DNA from: Balanoglossus misakiensis | Taxonomy: Eukaryota > Hemichordata | Length of the DNA stretch: 64,000 nt | Reading direction: 5' to 3' | NCBI GenBank assembly: GCA_040954595.2 | Contig: CM082589.2 | Span: 2,728,001 to 2,792,000 of the forward strand | Shown: piece by piece, positions 48,268 through 62,969 of the stretch | How the letters are laid out: every line of letters starts with the position of its first letter | Position numbering within the stretch: position 1 is the stretch's first letter | Program-made: the position numbers and the translations under genes | Notes under the pieces: generated by a model | What the model was told of the DNA's origin: nothing | Database searches by the model: none | Seen by the model: only the letters and a program-made list of their open reading frames with translations

Positions 48268-48907
48268 GTGAGTATGTAATACAGATGTTTAACAATTACC
48301 CGAAGGACGGAAAATACTTGAGTGTGTATTATCATAAGTTTGAATCTGAGGGGTGTGACTGACCATCTTCGTCGACTGTACAGAACACACGGACGTCGTC
48401 GCCACGACAGTCGAGTCGACACCGGCAAAAACATGTATGATAGCTGACAGCTGATGCAGCATGCCGTTACACTGGATGAGCTTTTACGGTGCACAGGTGT
48501 CGAGGATTAACGGACGATATTTTACATGGTGATCAGAGTGTTATTGGCAACAGATGACGAACCAACACTCCGGGTACCGGTAACCAGCCACACCCCTTCG
48601 CGTACGTGCAAGACGTTGCCATTCTGGTGACGTAGGGGTGTTTGGTTCCGATGTGCCACGTCAAACCTGTTGGTTTTCACTGACGTATACTGTGATCATA
48701 CCATACGCCAGGCATTGTTTTCTGGAATATCTATGTATGTACAGGATGTTTGTTTGAAGAAGATAATTTCTCAGTATAATTTTGTGTGTGTATGTATCAT
48801 GTTCATTTCTTTCTCTCACTGAGTGTTCAGTATTTTTTTCTTATTTATCTATCAACAACGATAGTAATGACATTATTTTCTTGTCTCGTTTCTAAAATAT
48901 TTCACAG

Positions 48908-51192
<2,285 letters not shown>

Positions 51193-52222
51193 GCCCAAAT
51201 TTACCCATTTTCTTTGACTCGATAAACATTATTTGATTAAAGCCATAATTTAATCTTTCTACAATTTAAACATATATTTATGTTAGTTTCTTATTGTTGT
51301 TTTTTTTTGCCAAAATAATTATAGATTTAATATTTTTGCAGTTTTTTCCCAAATATTAAGCAATATTTTCTTATTTGAAACATTTGTCAAACTTGGTAAA
51401 AAGGGTACTTCTTACGGAAATTATTTATATCTTTCATGGGGGACATTATAATCAATATCCAACATTTCTTGGGCTTTAACAGTGAAATCGAACTCATTAC
51501 CCCAAATTTTCCAGTACATGTGAAATCTTTGTTGGTGGCCAGTTTTTGAATTGATGAGATATTTGTGAAGATTTGCAATGATGTATATGTACTTATTTTC
51601 TCTCTGTCTGACATCCAGATGATTTATTAAGTGCATTCCCACATTCCTAGCATAATATATTTCACTTGTAATATTTTATTTATTATATTATACGGTAATC
51701 TTCAAAAGACAAGAATATCTTTGTAGTTGGCAAGACTGTCAGGGAAGGCTTTGGTATTTGTTAAAAAATAAAAGGTATCACTCAAAAATATATTGTTTGT
51801 GAGATGTTTTGTTTGAAAGTGGCTTTTCCATGACCAGTGCATGGCTTTCATCCTGGTATGTATAGTTTTTTCGGAAAACATTGCTTGAAAATAATGCAAG
51901 GACAGTGGTAAAGCCTTCCAGACCCTCCCTAAGATATCAACTGGTTCATCCCTTACGCGTGATAAAGCAGCAAACGTCAATATTGCTACAATATCTTGGT
52001 TTTGTTATTGAAAGACCAAGTTGAAGCAAGAGTAGCAAAAACTGACTCGCTTGTCGCAACTTCCATGCTCATGGGAGAATATGGGACACCATCCCACCCC
52101 ACCCCCTTGCCAAAATTGGTCTGCCCATTACTGTTTTCGTTTTGCGACAAAAGCAGCAAAGTCGTACGCAAAACGGTAAGTAGCAAAGTCGTAAAAGGGT
52201 AAGTTGTCGTCCATATGAAAAG
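51193..52222. other. Intergenic between GALE and PITHD1
   Basis: About 1 kb, strongly AT-rich in the first half (GALE 3' UTR, ATTAAAGCC at about 51236) with no coding exon. The last 150 bases before PITHD1 are GC-richer, as expected for its promoter. Confidence 0.5.
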
Positions 52223-52229
52223 ATGGCGG
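52220..52229 (+). promoter_or_regulatory. YY1/TISU-like element over the PITHD1 start codon
   Basis: AAGATGGCGG overlaps the initiator ATG (52223-52225). This matches the TISU motif, which in animals serves both as a YY1 site in TATA-less promoters and as a start signal for mRNAs with very short leaders. It implies transcription begins close upstream. Confidence 0.55.
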
Positions 52230-54103
52230 GCCATGGTGGACATGGTCATCATCACCACGGTGGTAGAGGATGTGGCGAAGATCACGACCACGACGACGAC
52301 CCAGAGAGAGGTGTGCAATACAGTCTGTATCTCAAAATCGATCTCCTTAATGTAGAATGCCTCAATGAGGTGCGAGATGGCTCAGGCAAGGACGTTTTCA
52401 AACCTTGGGAATCAAGACTTGATAAAGAAAAGGTACACAACACACTCACACTGACAAGATTTTTTTTAAAAACTCACCTTCTTGCTTTTAAATTCATAAG
52501 TAATTATATTTGACAAGGGATGACTTCAGTTATTCTCCATTTTCAGTATGTTGAGAGCGATGCAGACGAGGAACTTCTCTTTAATATCCCGTAAGTATTT
52601 CTAGCAGGTATGTTGATTTGACCTCAGCTGGGGTTGACCTCAAATAACCTTCAAGTTCAGTGTGTTGACTATGCGAGGGTGAAGCTATTTCACAAAGGCC
52701 TGGTTTACCCTCTTCTATCTGTTCAGTTTCACAGGCAATGTCAAGTTGAAAGGTGTGATTGTCATCGGTGGTGAAGATGACAGCCACCCGTCACAGATGA
52801 AGCTGTAAGTACATGTATACAATTTAGAGCTTGAGATTAGAACTGGTTGTACCCAGGTGCAATTTCTGACGGTACCCAGATGTAATAATGTAATGCGATA
52901 CTGGCTACAGCCAGAAAGTGCAATATTCGCTATATATTTGTTCACTGCAAACCTGCCCTATGGCACTGGATACAACTCTGAAATTCATTCAAGTCAACTC
53001 TCAATTTTGACATGTATGTGCCTGAATATGACTTTTAATCATCATTTTTGTGTAAATCTTTCAAGTTACAAAAACCGACCCAAGATGACATTTGATGACG
53101 CTGGTAGTGAAGCTGATCAAGTGTTTGAAATGCAACCAGACAGAACTGGACAGCTGGAGTATGCAACAAAGTAAGTCAGGAAAAAAACATTGATGATAAA
53201 TAAACTACCACAATCCAAGTTTGTAGCGGTACTCATTGTTTGTTGTAGCATATATTTTATCACTCGACTGCAGAGAGAATTATATTAGCAGTGTAACTTA
53301 CTTTCTTGACTTTTCAGAATCACCAAATTTTCTGGAGTTCATCATCTGTCCATTTATTTTTCCAAAAACTTCGGTGCTGATACAACCACTGTCTACTACA
53401 TCGGTTTGAGGGGAGATTTTACTGAGGTAGGTATTCTACATTGGTTTGTAATTGAGTGCTGTTCTGGTCTTTTTTATTTTAACTTTAATTTACTTAGGTT
53501 TACTTAGGTTGTTGTGTGTTTTGATGTGCTTTTATTGTGATAATCCAATGTAACATTATATTAATTCTACACGCAATGTAGTGAGATGATACAATGTCAT
53601 ATGGTATATATTGATATACTAGATGATATGATAATATCGTATGACATGGTTTATATAATATGCTGATGTGGTGTGGTGTGGTGTAATGTAGCAGTAAGCG
53701 TTAATATAAGATATTAAAATGTTAGCGGCATGTTAATTGGGTGCTACTTCTAATGCATGACAGCCACATATCAAGAATCACTGCATGCAACATCGGGACT
53801 AACAGTATAATAATCCCCCTCCCTCTCCCCCTCCAGTAATCCTGAGTCACTCACAAAATGGTTAAAAAAACTCAGGAAACACCATTCTGGAGGTGACTCA
53901 CCCATTAGAGTAAAATAGTTGTAGGCCCATGAAGTAAAAGCATGAAATAAAAAAAAACATTAAATCTTATCATGGCATCATATTGTCATTCTTTTAACCA
54001 GGCACAGAGACAAGAAGTTATGATTTGTAATTACGAACTCGCCGCCAACCCAGCCGACCACAAAACCGATCTAATGGATCACGCACGCTTCGAAATCCAG
54101 TAA
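52223..54103 (+). CDS. PITHD1: PITH domain-containing protein 1 (215 aa, 6 exons)
   Basis: Small soluble protein with a PITH domain, the proteasome-interacting jelly-roll fold also found in thioredoxin-like protein 1. Exons 52223-52432, 52547-52590, 52727-52804, 53066-53170, 53318-53426 and 54002-54103 sum to 648 nt. The N terminus is a Gly/His-rich tail ([14 protein letters not shown]) as in vertebrate PITHD1. The PITH core follows: [112 protein letters not shown] and [14 protein letters not shown]. Length matches the human protein (about 211 aa). It is intact. Confidence 0.96.
53560..53710. repeat. AT-rich and (GTGTG) low-complexity block
   Basis: Degenerate ATGATAT repeats followed by GTGGTGTGGTGTGGTGTAATG in the last intron of PITHD1. 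Confidence 0.6.
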
Positions 54104-55009
54104 TGTCGCGGAATAAACTAAGTGCCACCAACTTTTAAATGTTGTCAGTTCTTTTAATCAAACAAACAGTAGTACATGTATTAGCAAATGCGCATGTAAA
54201 TTTTGTATCATTTTTGGGATACTGAAGTGATAGTTGGTAAATAAAAACAAAAGTATATAATGCTATCACTCGTGGTGGCGGTGTAGTCTTGCCAATATGC
54301 AAATGCAGGAGCCGTCGCACCTGGAATTACCCATGCCCGCTGGAGGTCGCCCTTTCTGAAACCGTGGTTTCTGTGACGGGATTAGCTGTACTTTTCTCAC
54401 AATCTTGCCGCTGACCGACGCCTGCAAACTTGCATTTGATATTTATAGTAAACAGGAACGACGGAATAGCGAGTTTGATATTACGCGCACTGCGCGCGCT
54501 TTCGGCTAATTTCACACGCTGGTTTTGGTGAAATGAGGCGTGTATAAACAAGAAAGAGTCACGCAGTTCGTATTGAAGTTCATACTTTGGGGGTCTTTTA
54601 GTAAATTGTAGGTGGCGCATCACTATTTTTGTGGAGCATCACACATTTGAATTTCGATCAGTAATCTTCTTATCCGAACCACTCCATGTATGTTTATGGA
54701 ATTTCGAAATTTTGATAAATGTAAAACTGGAGATAAGTTTGTGAAAGGCCGAAACGACTTATGTTAGCTCTGTCAAAATCTGGTCGTTCCATGCTCAGAA
54801 GCTAACAACACGCACGTGCGCATATTAAACAAATCCCTATCTCTCGCTGCATTGCGGTTTGCCTGGCAAAGTTACTCACTTACATGTTTAATTTGTTGTG
54901 AGAAGTTTGACAATAGTGTCGCTGCGGTATTTCGGGAGTGTAATTTTCAATGAGTGGGTCTGAGAAAGCGACCCCTCTTTCAGTCGCTTAATTCTTCTCT
55001 TTTTTTTGA

Positions 55010-55031
55010 GAGAGAGAGAGAGAGAGAGATA
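55010..55031. repeat. (AG)n microsatellite
   Basis: About ten AG units following a T-rich stretch in the intergenic region upstream of MRPL15's 3' end. Confidence 0.8.
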
Positions 55032-57832
55032 GAGTGTGAATGACGAAGGGAGCCGACCATGATATTGACCTTCGGCTATGAATGTGATTCCACGGCGATA
55101 CAATTGAGCTCATCACGGATATGTCTCTATTTGATTGCGACGCCACACAATGGATATCTGTGCGATCGAGTTGCGAGAGACGGTGTGAGCCGCCGATTTA
55201 ACAACCTATTACCTCCACAACATTCTCGTGTTCGACCTTGAAACATCCAAGTAAATTGGGAAGAGTTTTTTTTTTTTCATTTCAATAATGGTTTGATTTG
55301 TGGGTCCGCATTTAATCGCTTTCGCGTCTCTCTGTCCAAAGCTCGGCGTTGCTCGCATTGTTGTGCGGCGTTCAGTTGGTCAAATTATCCCCATCTATCG
55401 CGCGCGGACATCTTGCGTAACATTTAATACCACACCAGTCTCGGGGTGCTAATTGAAATCATTTTGCGAGGGCCTCATTTTCTTAGATAATAAAACGTGA
55501 TGGACATTGATTTCGCAGATGTGTATTTATAATAAATGGGGGAAATTGACCAAAGATTTGTCAAGCGACAATTTCTAGATTGGAGTCACGAAAGATTCGT
55601 GTGTGCGTATTCACGTGCTCGTGATGGTACATCAGTTTGATCAACAGGCGGTCATGGTGCACCGATATCCGTGACTGGACACACGGAGAGTCAAAACCGC
55701 AGTGGTTTAAGCCCTGGCTGTACATATTAACGTATGTGCTTGGTATGTGTTTCAGGGGGGATTCTATCGACGACGTGTCAAAACTACATAAAAAAACAGC
55801 AGAACTATAATTAAAAGTTATAAAATGATCAATAGTCCGTCCCCTCTCGTCCGCACGGTTTTTTCTTGCGTTCAACGTGAAGTTCATTGTGCCCTTTTCA
55901 AACTTCGCACGAAAATTAATACCGGCGTCAAGTTCAGATGCACTATCGTGGGCAACGGCAGAGAGAGTTGTCAAAATCAGAGTCGCCCAGCCGTTGCCTT
56001 GTGAACGAGAGTCCTTGATCTTTAATTAGGCCTACTTGGTGGACACTCGCGTGGTAACATGCGAAAGTGATAATAGAGACGAAAAATCGATCGGCCTTTC
56101 ACATGACTTTGGCCGTCGCCATTCAGTTTTTTTACCTGGCTGTATTTGAAAACCGCATGGTGTAATTTCCGTGACTATACAAAAAAACCTATTCGCGTTG
56201 CACACCGTCATGTTTTTGATGGGACCATCTTTCGCATTAATACCCCATTGTTGTGGATCTGCCCGCTGTCAATGGTGGCACGCGTCCGGTTGTGTCCAAA
56301 TGAAAGCACCAGCCCGGCGTGCCCCGAGGTCAAACAGTCGGAGAAGTGGAAAGGTAATTGCTTCGTGTTGGTTCAAATTACTCATGCAGTCGAGGACCGG
56401 GGTCCATATCTTGCACATGTCCGCGGGGAGAACAGCCTCCTTTGGCATACACCGCCTCGTCGAACCCGGGGTTTCCTGCAGATATTGTTTTCTTGGATCC
56501 GAACCGAAACGACGCAGTCGGATTTACAAACCTTGTCATTTTTTTCCTTGACAACGACTATTTTAGTCAAACGTTCCCGAGGGTTCAAATCTTACTGAGT
56601 TTGTTTTGTAAAAATGACACGTTATTGACCTAGCGGTTGTTCAACCCGTCTCGTTCGCCGACCCGATTTCAGTCATAATACCTCGCCCATACCTCCTCAT
56701 CATATCAAAGCAAGAAAAAACATTTGGGATTAATTGCTGAGTCAGCACTTTTCTTGTACTCGTGCTGTATTTTTTCTACGGAAGAATGATCTGTACGCTC
56801 AATCAAAAATTCGAATTTTCAAGCACGGTGACATGTTGTTTCTTTCCTTACGACATTAGATAAAGCGTCCGTTTCGGCACCTTTTGTGAAAACTCCAAGA
56901 AGATGACGATATTGCAATAGCGTTTTCTCGAAATTCTACAAATTAAACACTTGCAATGAGAACATATTGGGGGAATCTATAATCGTTTCAATTTTACCAT
57001 CCTTCGGCTAGTATACCAGAACCGAACATACATTACATATATTCGATTTACGTTCTTACAAGAGATGTTTTCACAGGTGACGGGGCAACGATCGATAATA
57101 GTCTTTTTCGTGACCGTATACCTTTTATTGATTTTTCTGCACTTTGCCTTGAACGGTTCCTTTAGAAGTCTAGCTTTTCGCGTCTACCCCTTTTTAAAGA
57201 AAACACCTATTCAATCGGCACACACTAGAAGGGCCAACGGGCTATAACGTTTTGAGGCAGAAAATGTAGACATACACAAATTGATGTTTGACCGCTAGAT
57301 GTCAAAACCGCTTTGCATTATTTTTGTTCAGGCTGGGTGCATTTTGGTCAGCGTTAATTAAATGCCGATGTATTTTATTTATCAGATCAAGTATATGCAT
57401 TCTGTGGCTTGAAGGGTATTAACTCGGGAATGTCGGTGAAATATGTCTGTATAGTCGAATAAACAAAGATGGCGTTCAGTTCTGTTTCTTTTTATATTTT
57501 AGCAGAAACAAGAACCGTAATTGATAGTTTCCAAACATTGTACTAAACCTCTTGTGTCCAAGCTGTCGTGTCATGATTTTCTCTCGAGATCATTATCTGC
57601 ATGCTGTGACTGTTATCCAAAAATTGTCGTTAACTTGCTTCTTTAAAGACCTCGGCAATTCAAGAGTGTAAAATTTGAGCTGAGAGTACTCTGTAGTATA
57701 TATTGTTTTTAAGGATCCGTCAGTTGTAACTTTTGTGCATCTTTTTCTGCATTTTTGGTTTATCAGGTGGGAGAATAACCAGTTAGTATCTCGGTGAACA
57801 CCTGTGTAGAATTCGACTGGTCGACAGAAGCA

Positions 57833-57853
57833 ATGGTTTTAAAAGACATACGG
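57833..57853 (+). other. Candidate first coding exon (MVLKDIR) with donor
   Basis: ATG GTT TTA AAA GAC ATA CGG is immediately followed by a strong donor GTAAGT. It lies on the edge of a CpG-rich block. No downstream partner exon was found before MRPL15, so this is only a hint of a gene or spliced noncoding transcript. Confidence 0.2.
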
Positions 57854-59020
57854 GTAAGTTGACAAGCAGATAGATGGGGAGTTGTATTTAGGGAGTAGAA
57901 AACGAAAATGTCTCTGAGATTCAAAACATAAAACACGTGAGCTAACTAGCTGCAGCTACTGGTGGTTGTGGTTGGTTAGACTGGAGTCGTTTGATCGACC
58001 TTCTTCGATCGTGCCCTTCATAATTTCGTAGCTGCATACTGATCGCCTCGCCTGGCTGGGTCGATCTGTATGTTCGATGGGTGTTGGTTTTCAACACTTT
58101 CAGGGCGTATAACGGTGACTCAGAGAAAGTGAAGGAAGAGAAAAGAATTGTTCGCCCATTTGTCATTGCTTGAGTTGTTTCTCAGCGATGCAGCGAAAGT
58201 AACCCAGACGGAAAATTCGACAGCGACGCGGAGGCAGATCATTCCACCTCGCCAGGAAACCCGTAGCCCCGGTGCTTTGGGCGACTCTTGCTTCACTGCG
58301 CCCTTGGCCGGCCCCGCCGACATCACGCGAGGGAGACGAAATATGGGGGTATATAGCGGCAGGGTGGACTACACACATGGCATTGCGGCAACTTACACGT
58401 TGCTAGTAGCGACGCGTTCACGGGGTTCGTTTCATTAACCGAGAGATATGTTTGAAACTTAATATGATTACTAAAAGCCCCCGAACCTTGCGGCCTGTCA
58501 TATTTTCAAATTGTGAAAATCGGAGAGGACGGGAAACCCGAAAACGACTCATTTTGTTAGCGCCGTGGTTGCCTCGCCTCCGGTGCTGACTTTTACTTCC
58601 AAATTCGTTCGTAGTAGTTTATCTTATTTCAAATTAGCTCAGAGTCTCGCCCGATTTTCCATCACGTGTGAAAAAATGCAATAATACTAACGGACATTTA
58701 CAATTTTAAAAAGTAATTAAGCGAGCTCTCCCCCTAAGGCGAGCCGCGTAAACACGGCAACATTTGTCGATGGAGCGCTGATCGGGTTCCTTCAAAGCCA
58801 AATCGAACTTGAATGTTTCTCAATATCCCTTGGCGATTGCGGCTCCGCAGTTGCATATGACCTTGTTCTAGTTACCGCTGCATGTAGCGGTACAAGCGAG
58901 TGTCGAAATCTCTATTGTATATTAACTTCGTTTCTCGTTGAGAAAGTGGCGAAACGAAGTTCACTATTTATACAGGCAAACTTGTACTTTTAATTTTTTG
59001 CGTGCAAGGGGTACTAGTAT

Positions 59021-59158
59021 ATTTCTCGTGTCTACCCCCCCCCCCCTCCGTTTATAAATTGTGTTCTGGCCCTTGCCACATGTATGCACAGTTGCTATTT
59101 CTCGTGGCTACCCCCTCCACCTATAAATTGTGTACTGGCCCTTGCCACATGTATGCAA
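59021..59158. repeat. Tandem duplication, two units of about 62-76 bp
   Basis: Unit one (59021-59096) and unit two (59097-59158) share TTTCTCGTG, a C-rich run, TATAAATTGTGT, CTGGCCCTTGCCACATGTATGC. The first has an expanded C homopolymer (about 13 C). Confidence 0.8.
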
Positions 59159-60152
59159 TCACACAAACATGCCCCTGAAACTCCAAGCCATCGAAACAAA
59201 CCACAGACAAGACGAGGATCAACAAGAACCAGTAATGACACAAAAGAAACCGGGAGTAATGAAAATGAATAACTGGTTAATTTGAACTCGGGGAGCCCCG
59301 CAGCTGGCTACTGATCGCAAGCTTGAACGATAAGATCGGGGTTTAATCGCAGTGGGTTTCATTTTATTTAGGGTGTAATTGGTCCTTCTGTTTGCTTTGA
59401 TAATTGCTCAAGATGGCTAGGGATGCACTTTGATGGGGATCAGACATTGCTTAATTTTTATCAAGTTCACGTTTTTTTAAAGTTAAGCCGAAGTGTGAAT
59501 GTAAATTTTGTGGTCCGTCTCTCATTCTTTGTCATCCCTTCGTGCTATTTAACCTCATTTTACGTTGAACCACGATGTCTTTGGGGACTGCCACAGACGA
59601 GGAATTTAGGGATAATCATTTGATACCTCCCTGAGGGTAGCGCAGAGGGAAAATGGAAGCCATCAGCAATGGACCAGATAAAGATTCAAACGATTATTTA
59701 ATCAATATACTGCTTTACACAGTGATCACCATAAATGGGGTAAATAATGTCCCGTGCTTGTTGCTAGCCAAGGCATTAAGTTTCATTTTGTTAAGAGTGG
59801 TGACATAGAACCGTTTTGTAAAATGTATATCATACATACTGTACACATACTGGCCCTTTAAACCATTCACTGATGTGGGCATTTCTACAGACATAAACAG
59901 TAAATCATTTGTTTGTGCTTGGAAATGTTTATTGGGAAACAAAAAGAAAACAAAAGGGTTAATTGTGCATAATATATGCCCCTTTAATGAACACACACAA
60001 GAACTGAAAAAAAATTACAAAGTCAGTATTTTTTGCAAAGGTCAAATTCAGTAATCTGGTAACATGCCCCATGATGATCATGCTTCACAATGCATGTACA
60101 CAGACTTTCTTCTCCGCACGATGGACAGTCCAGGCTTCTGCAGAGCATCCGC

Positions 60153-60617
60153 TCACGAATGGTAATACTCTTGCAGTTTCTCATCAGTTGGTTTCAGGAC
60201 AACTCCATCTTTCAAATTCACTGTCCAGCCTGGTTGGAGGCCGAAGAACACCTGTCGTGGGTCTTTCCTCATCATCAGCATTTTATACACGGGATCTTTG
60301 CTAATGTCCGGCAGCGCGTATCCGAATTTCTGCGCCAGCTTGTAACGCTGCACGCGTATCGCTTCCGGATCTGCCAGGTAGCCTCGGTTCTCTGCTTCCG
60401 TGTAGTACGGCACCAGGTCTTCCGGTGGCAGGCCGCGCTTGGGGATCGGCTTGCCCTGCTGGAAGAAGAGGAGAGGGTACGCCAGCGTGTACAGGCTCTG
60501 GAGATCGTAGAATGCGGTGGTGATGACGCCTCCTTGCTTCTCGATGGCTGCGATGGCGAGTTCCGATGCCCACTGCACCTCCAGGTTGATTTTAGCTTTA
60601 AAGGTGTCAGCTCCCTG

Positions 60618-60662
<45 letters not shown>

Positions 60663-62969
60663 CAAATTTTATTTCATGGAACTTAGCTACAAGCCATTGC
60701 CCCCATCTGGATGAAATTTTCAAGTTTTAAATTAATGGACATTTGTGTCAGGGCAGGGAACATTTCTCAGATTCAATCTCTGAATCTGTTTTGCAACAAT
60801 GAAGATGGCAAAATCTGGAGTACCTGGAAATTCCCAAACGCCAGTTTACGTGTGATGAAATTTACCGGCACAACATGTTTGGCCCACTTTCATGCCGAGT
60901 TACTCACTAGTTCCACGCAACTTGAGCCATTCAAAACAACCCCCGACCACATCAAAGTGCATCACGTTTCATGCTCGGCGATCGGTCCCTCATTTTTTTA
61001 AAAACCGGCATGCAGGAAATGGACACAACAAAAACACCACGAGTGCAGGGATGATTCGAGAAGATAATGAATATATCGCCATAGATACGGCTAAGAGTTA
61101 AAAAGCAAAAAGCTGGATGGCCCGGGGCCAACACATGAAACCCTGTATAAAAATAATAAGGCTCATCTCAAACACATGTACAAATGAATAGGGAAATGGG
61201 CCGGGGAAGGAACAGCCCTTGAGCAATGAATTCAACCAGTACTTTTCAACCAAAACTAATTGACATATACCGTTTCACTGACAAAAAAAAATACATAAGT
61301 GTATAATTACAGGAGTGTGTCTTTCCCCTGTACAAAGCACCATTACTGCAGATTTCTTTTCCTCTCTACGATCATCCACGTCAGCTTTAACGGAACAGGT
61401 CAGTTTTTAATATATTGAAACAATTTTTAAAAGAAAACTTCCAGTAATGATCACCGATAATTAGCGGTGTTAACTGACATCTCAAAGCAACCCAGCTGTT
61501 TGGGGCACATGATGTCTGACAAATAAACGCTCAACTGAAAAGTTGGCCAGAAAATCCTCTGGTAATTTGAGCAAATAAAACGCAAGCGCTTGGTGTACAG
61601 CTGATATGGATTTGACCGGCACAGATTGTTTTACGATCGTGTGCGTAAAGCTCAAAGAGATCGTAAAATAGTTCTTCTATGCCCTGACGCTAATTATTGC
61701 GGCTACAGGTGGTTTTATCGCTAACAGTACCACAATGTGAAAATCCCTCCACACCTGCATATCATGGACCGGTGGCTAATACCAATGGCTCCCGAGGGGG
61801 CAGTCTTTAATTCGCCTACGTTAGTTTGTATTGCGCGCTGAGTGAATCAGTGTCACCTGGTACTCAGGCTGTTGCATATTGTGTCACCAATAATTACATG
61901 TATTACATAATTTTGATTTCAGACTCAGGGTAGGGGCCATTACATTTCATTAACCCTCTGGTCATCAGTGTTTCAAGCAGCAACCTTTACTTTTTATCAA
62001 ACATGCCTGAATGAATATTCCCTCCTTAAGTTCACACAGGGGCGAAATTAATTTATTGTGTAGTCTATCCAAAGACTCTATAAGTGGAAAATACAGTGAC
62101 CATATCTTTAGAGAAGTCTGTACGGTACCTCGTCTCTGAGTTGGACACCATATTGCTTTTTGTATATGTCGATATCCAGCGCCCGGCAGTTGCACAGCGA
62201 GGTGATGTCGATGGGCTGTGATGCATCCAATCTTCCCACGTCGATCAGGTGTTGTATCTTTGATAATGTGATCACTGGGTACTCTCGCTTTCTCCTGGTG
62301 AAAAAAGGAAACAAAATCAACTTTAATGCAACACAAAATGGCAACTGTCCCCAAGAGGGCAGGCGTGCCTGTAACATGCCTCAGACTTTGTCTCGGCCTT
62401 TAACTACAAGCTTCTGATCACACTCTGTCCTAAAGCATTCATGATGCGTAATTTTTGATGTCAACTCCAGCTTTTTGCCATCAGCTTGTACTTGCAAATA
62501 TAGTTGGCTGAGTAAACTGAATAACTGAGTTCATGTATGGCTACTGTCTCTAAAGATGGCTGCCTCCGTGAACAAAATAGCGCCCCCAAAGTTGTCCACT
62601 CCGAAGGCACAGACAGTAGTCAAAACTAAATTTCATAAACTCTCAGGAGACAGCTGAATTCAAAACCTTTATTAGGCTCTACAGAAATAAGAAAATTGTT
62701 CACTGGAGATTCTTGAAACACAGTCTTGTGTGAAGTGGACAGACTGGGTTCACTGTAGACCAGTGTCACAATGTATCCAACTTCACCCACTCATGTGACG
62801 AGTCTTGTACTCACGAATAATCTTGGTAGTAGGGGTACTTGGGTATCAACAGGTAGAAGGGCGTGTCTCCGCCACTGAAGCCAACCCTTGGCAGAGTCCC
62901 TCTCTGGTGCTGGCCTTTGTGACCCCGCCCGCATTTCTTCCCCATTTTACCTCCACGCCTTGTATTTTT
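60153..62969 (-). CDS. MRPL15: Mitochondrial ribosomal protein uL15m, N-terminal exon outside the window
   Basis: Component of the large mitoribosomal subunit, imported into mitochondria. Three exons are visible: 62969-62816, 62294-62129 and 60614-60153, giving about 260 C-terminal residues of a protein usually near 296. The first encodes the rRNA-binding loop [20 protein letters not shown] and [20 protein letters not shown], the hallmark of uL15. The second encodes [20 protein letters not shown] and onward. The last encodes [35 protein letters not shown] and the mitochondria-specific extension ending [16 protein letters not shown]. The missing N terminus, with the targeting peptide, should lie upstream of 62969, beyond 64000. 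The final intron ends in a long CT microsatellite next to the acceptor. Confidence 0.95.
60624..60660. repeat. (AG)n microsatellite at the MRPL15 final acceptor
   Basis: About 18 AG units on the plus strand, read as (CT)n on the gene strand, ending 10 bases before the acceptor at 60614/60615. Confidence 0.95.

Larger units (their letters stand above)
54104..60152. other. 6-kb region with no confident gene, locally CpG-rich
   Basis: No exon of a known family is visible. CpG-containing stretches are frequent at about 54330-54560, 55040-55480, 56100-56560 and 57950-58860, unlike the AT-rich gaps elsewhere. Possible pieces are a frame at 57065-57247 beginning with a hydrophobic segment, a short potential first coding exon near 57833-57853, and overlapping open frames at 56146-56633 with a donor at 56352. 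None has domain support. It could hold a regulatory island, a noncoding RNA or the first exon of an unrecognised gene. Confidence 0.5.

Noticed and set aside
55561-55974. 137-codon minus-strand frame
   Set aside because: No family resemblance, no supporting splice sites and no repeat of the pattern elsewhere; kept only as part of the unassigned gap.
56146-56633. Three overlapping plus-strand frames of 91-150 codons
   Set aside because: Same DNA open in all three frames, no domain or membrane pattern; likely a stop-poor CpG-rich block.
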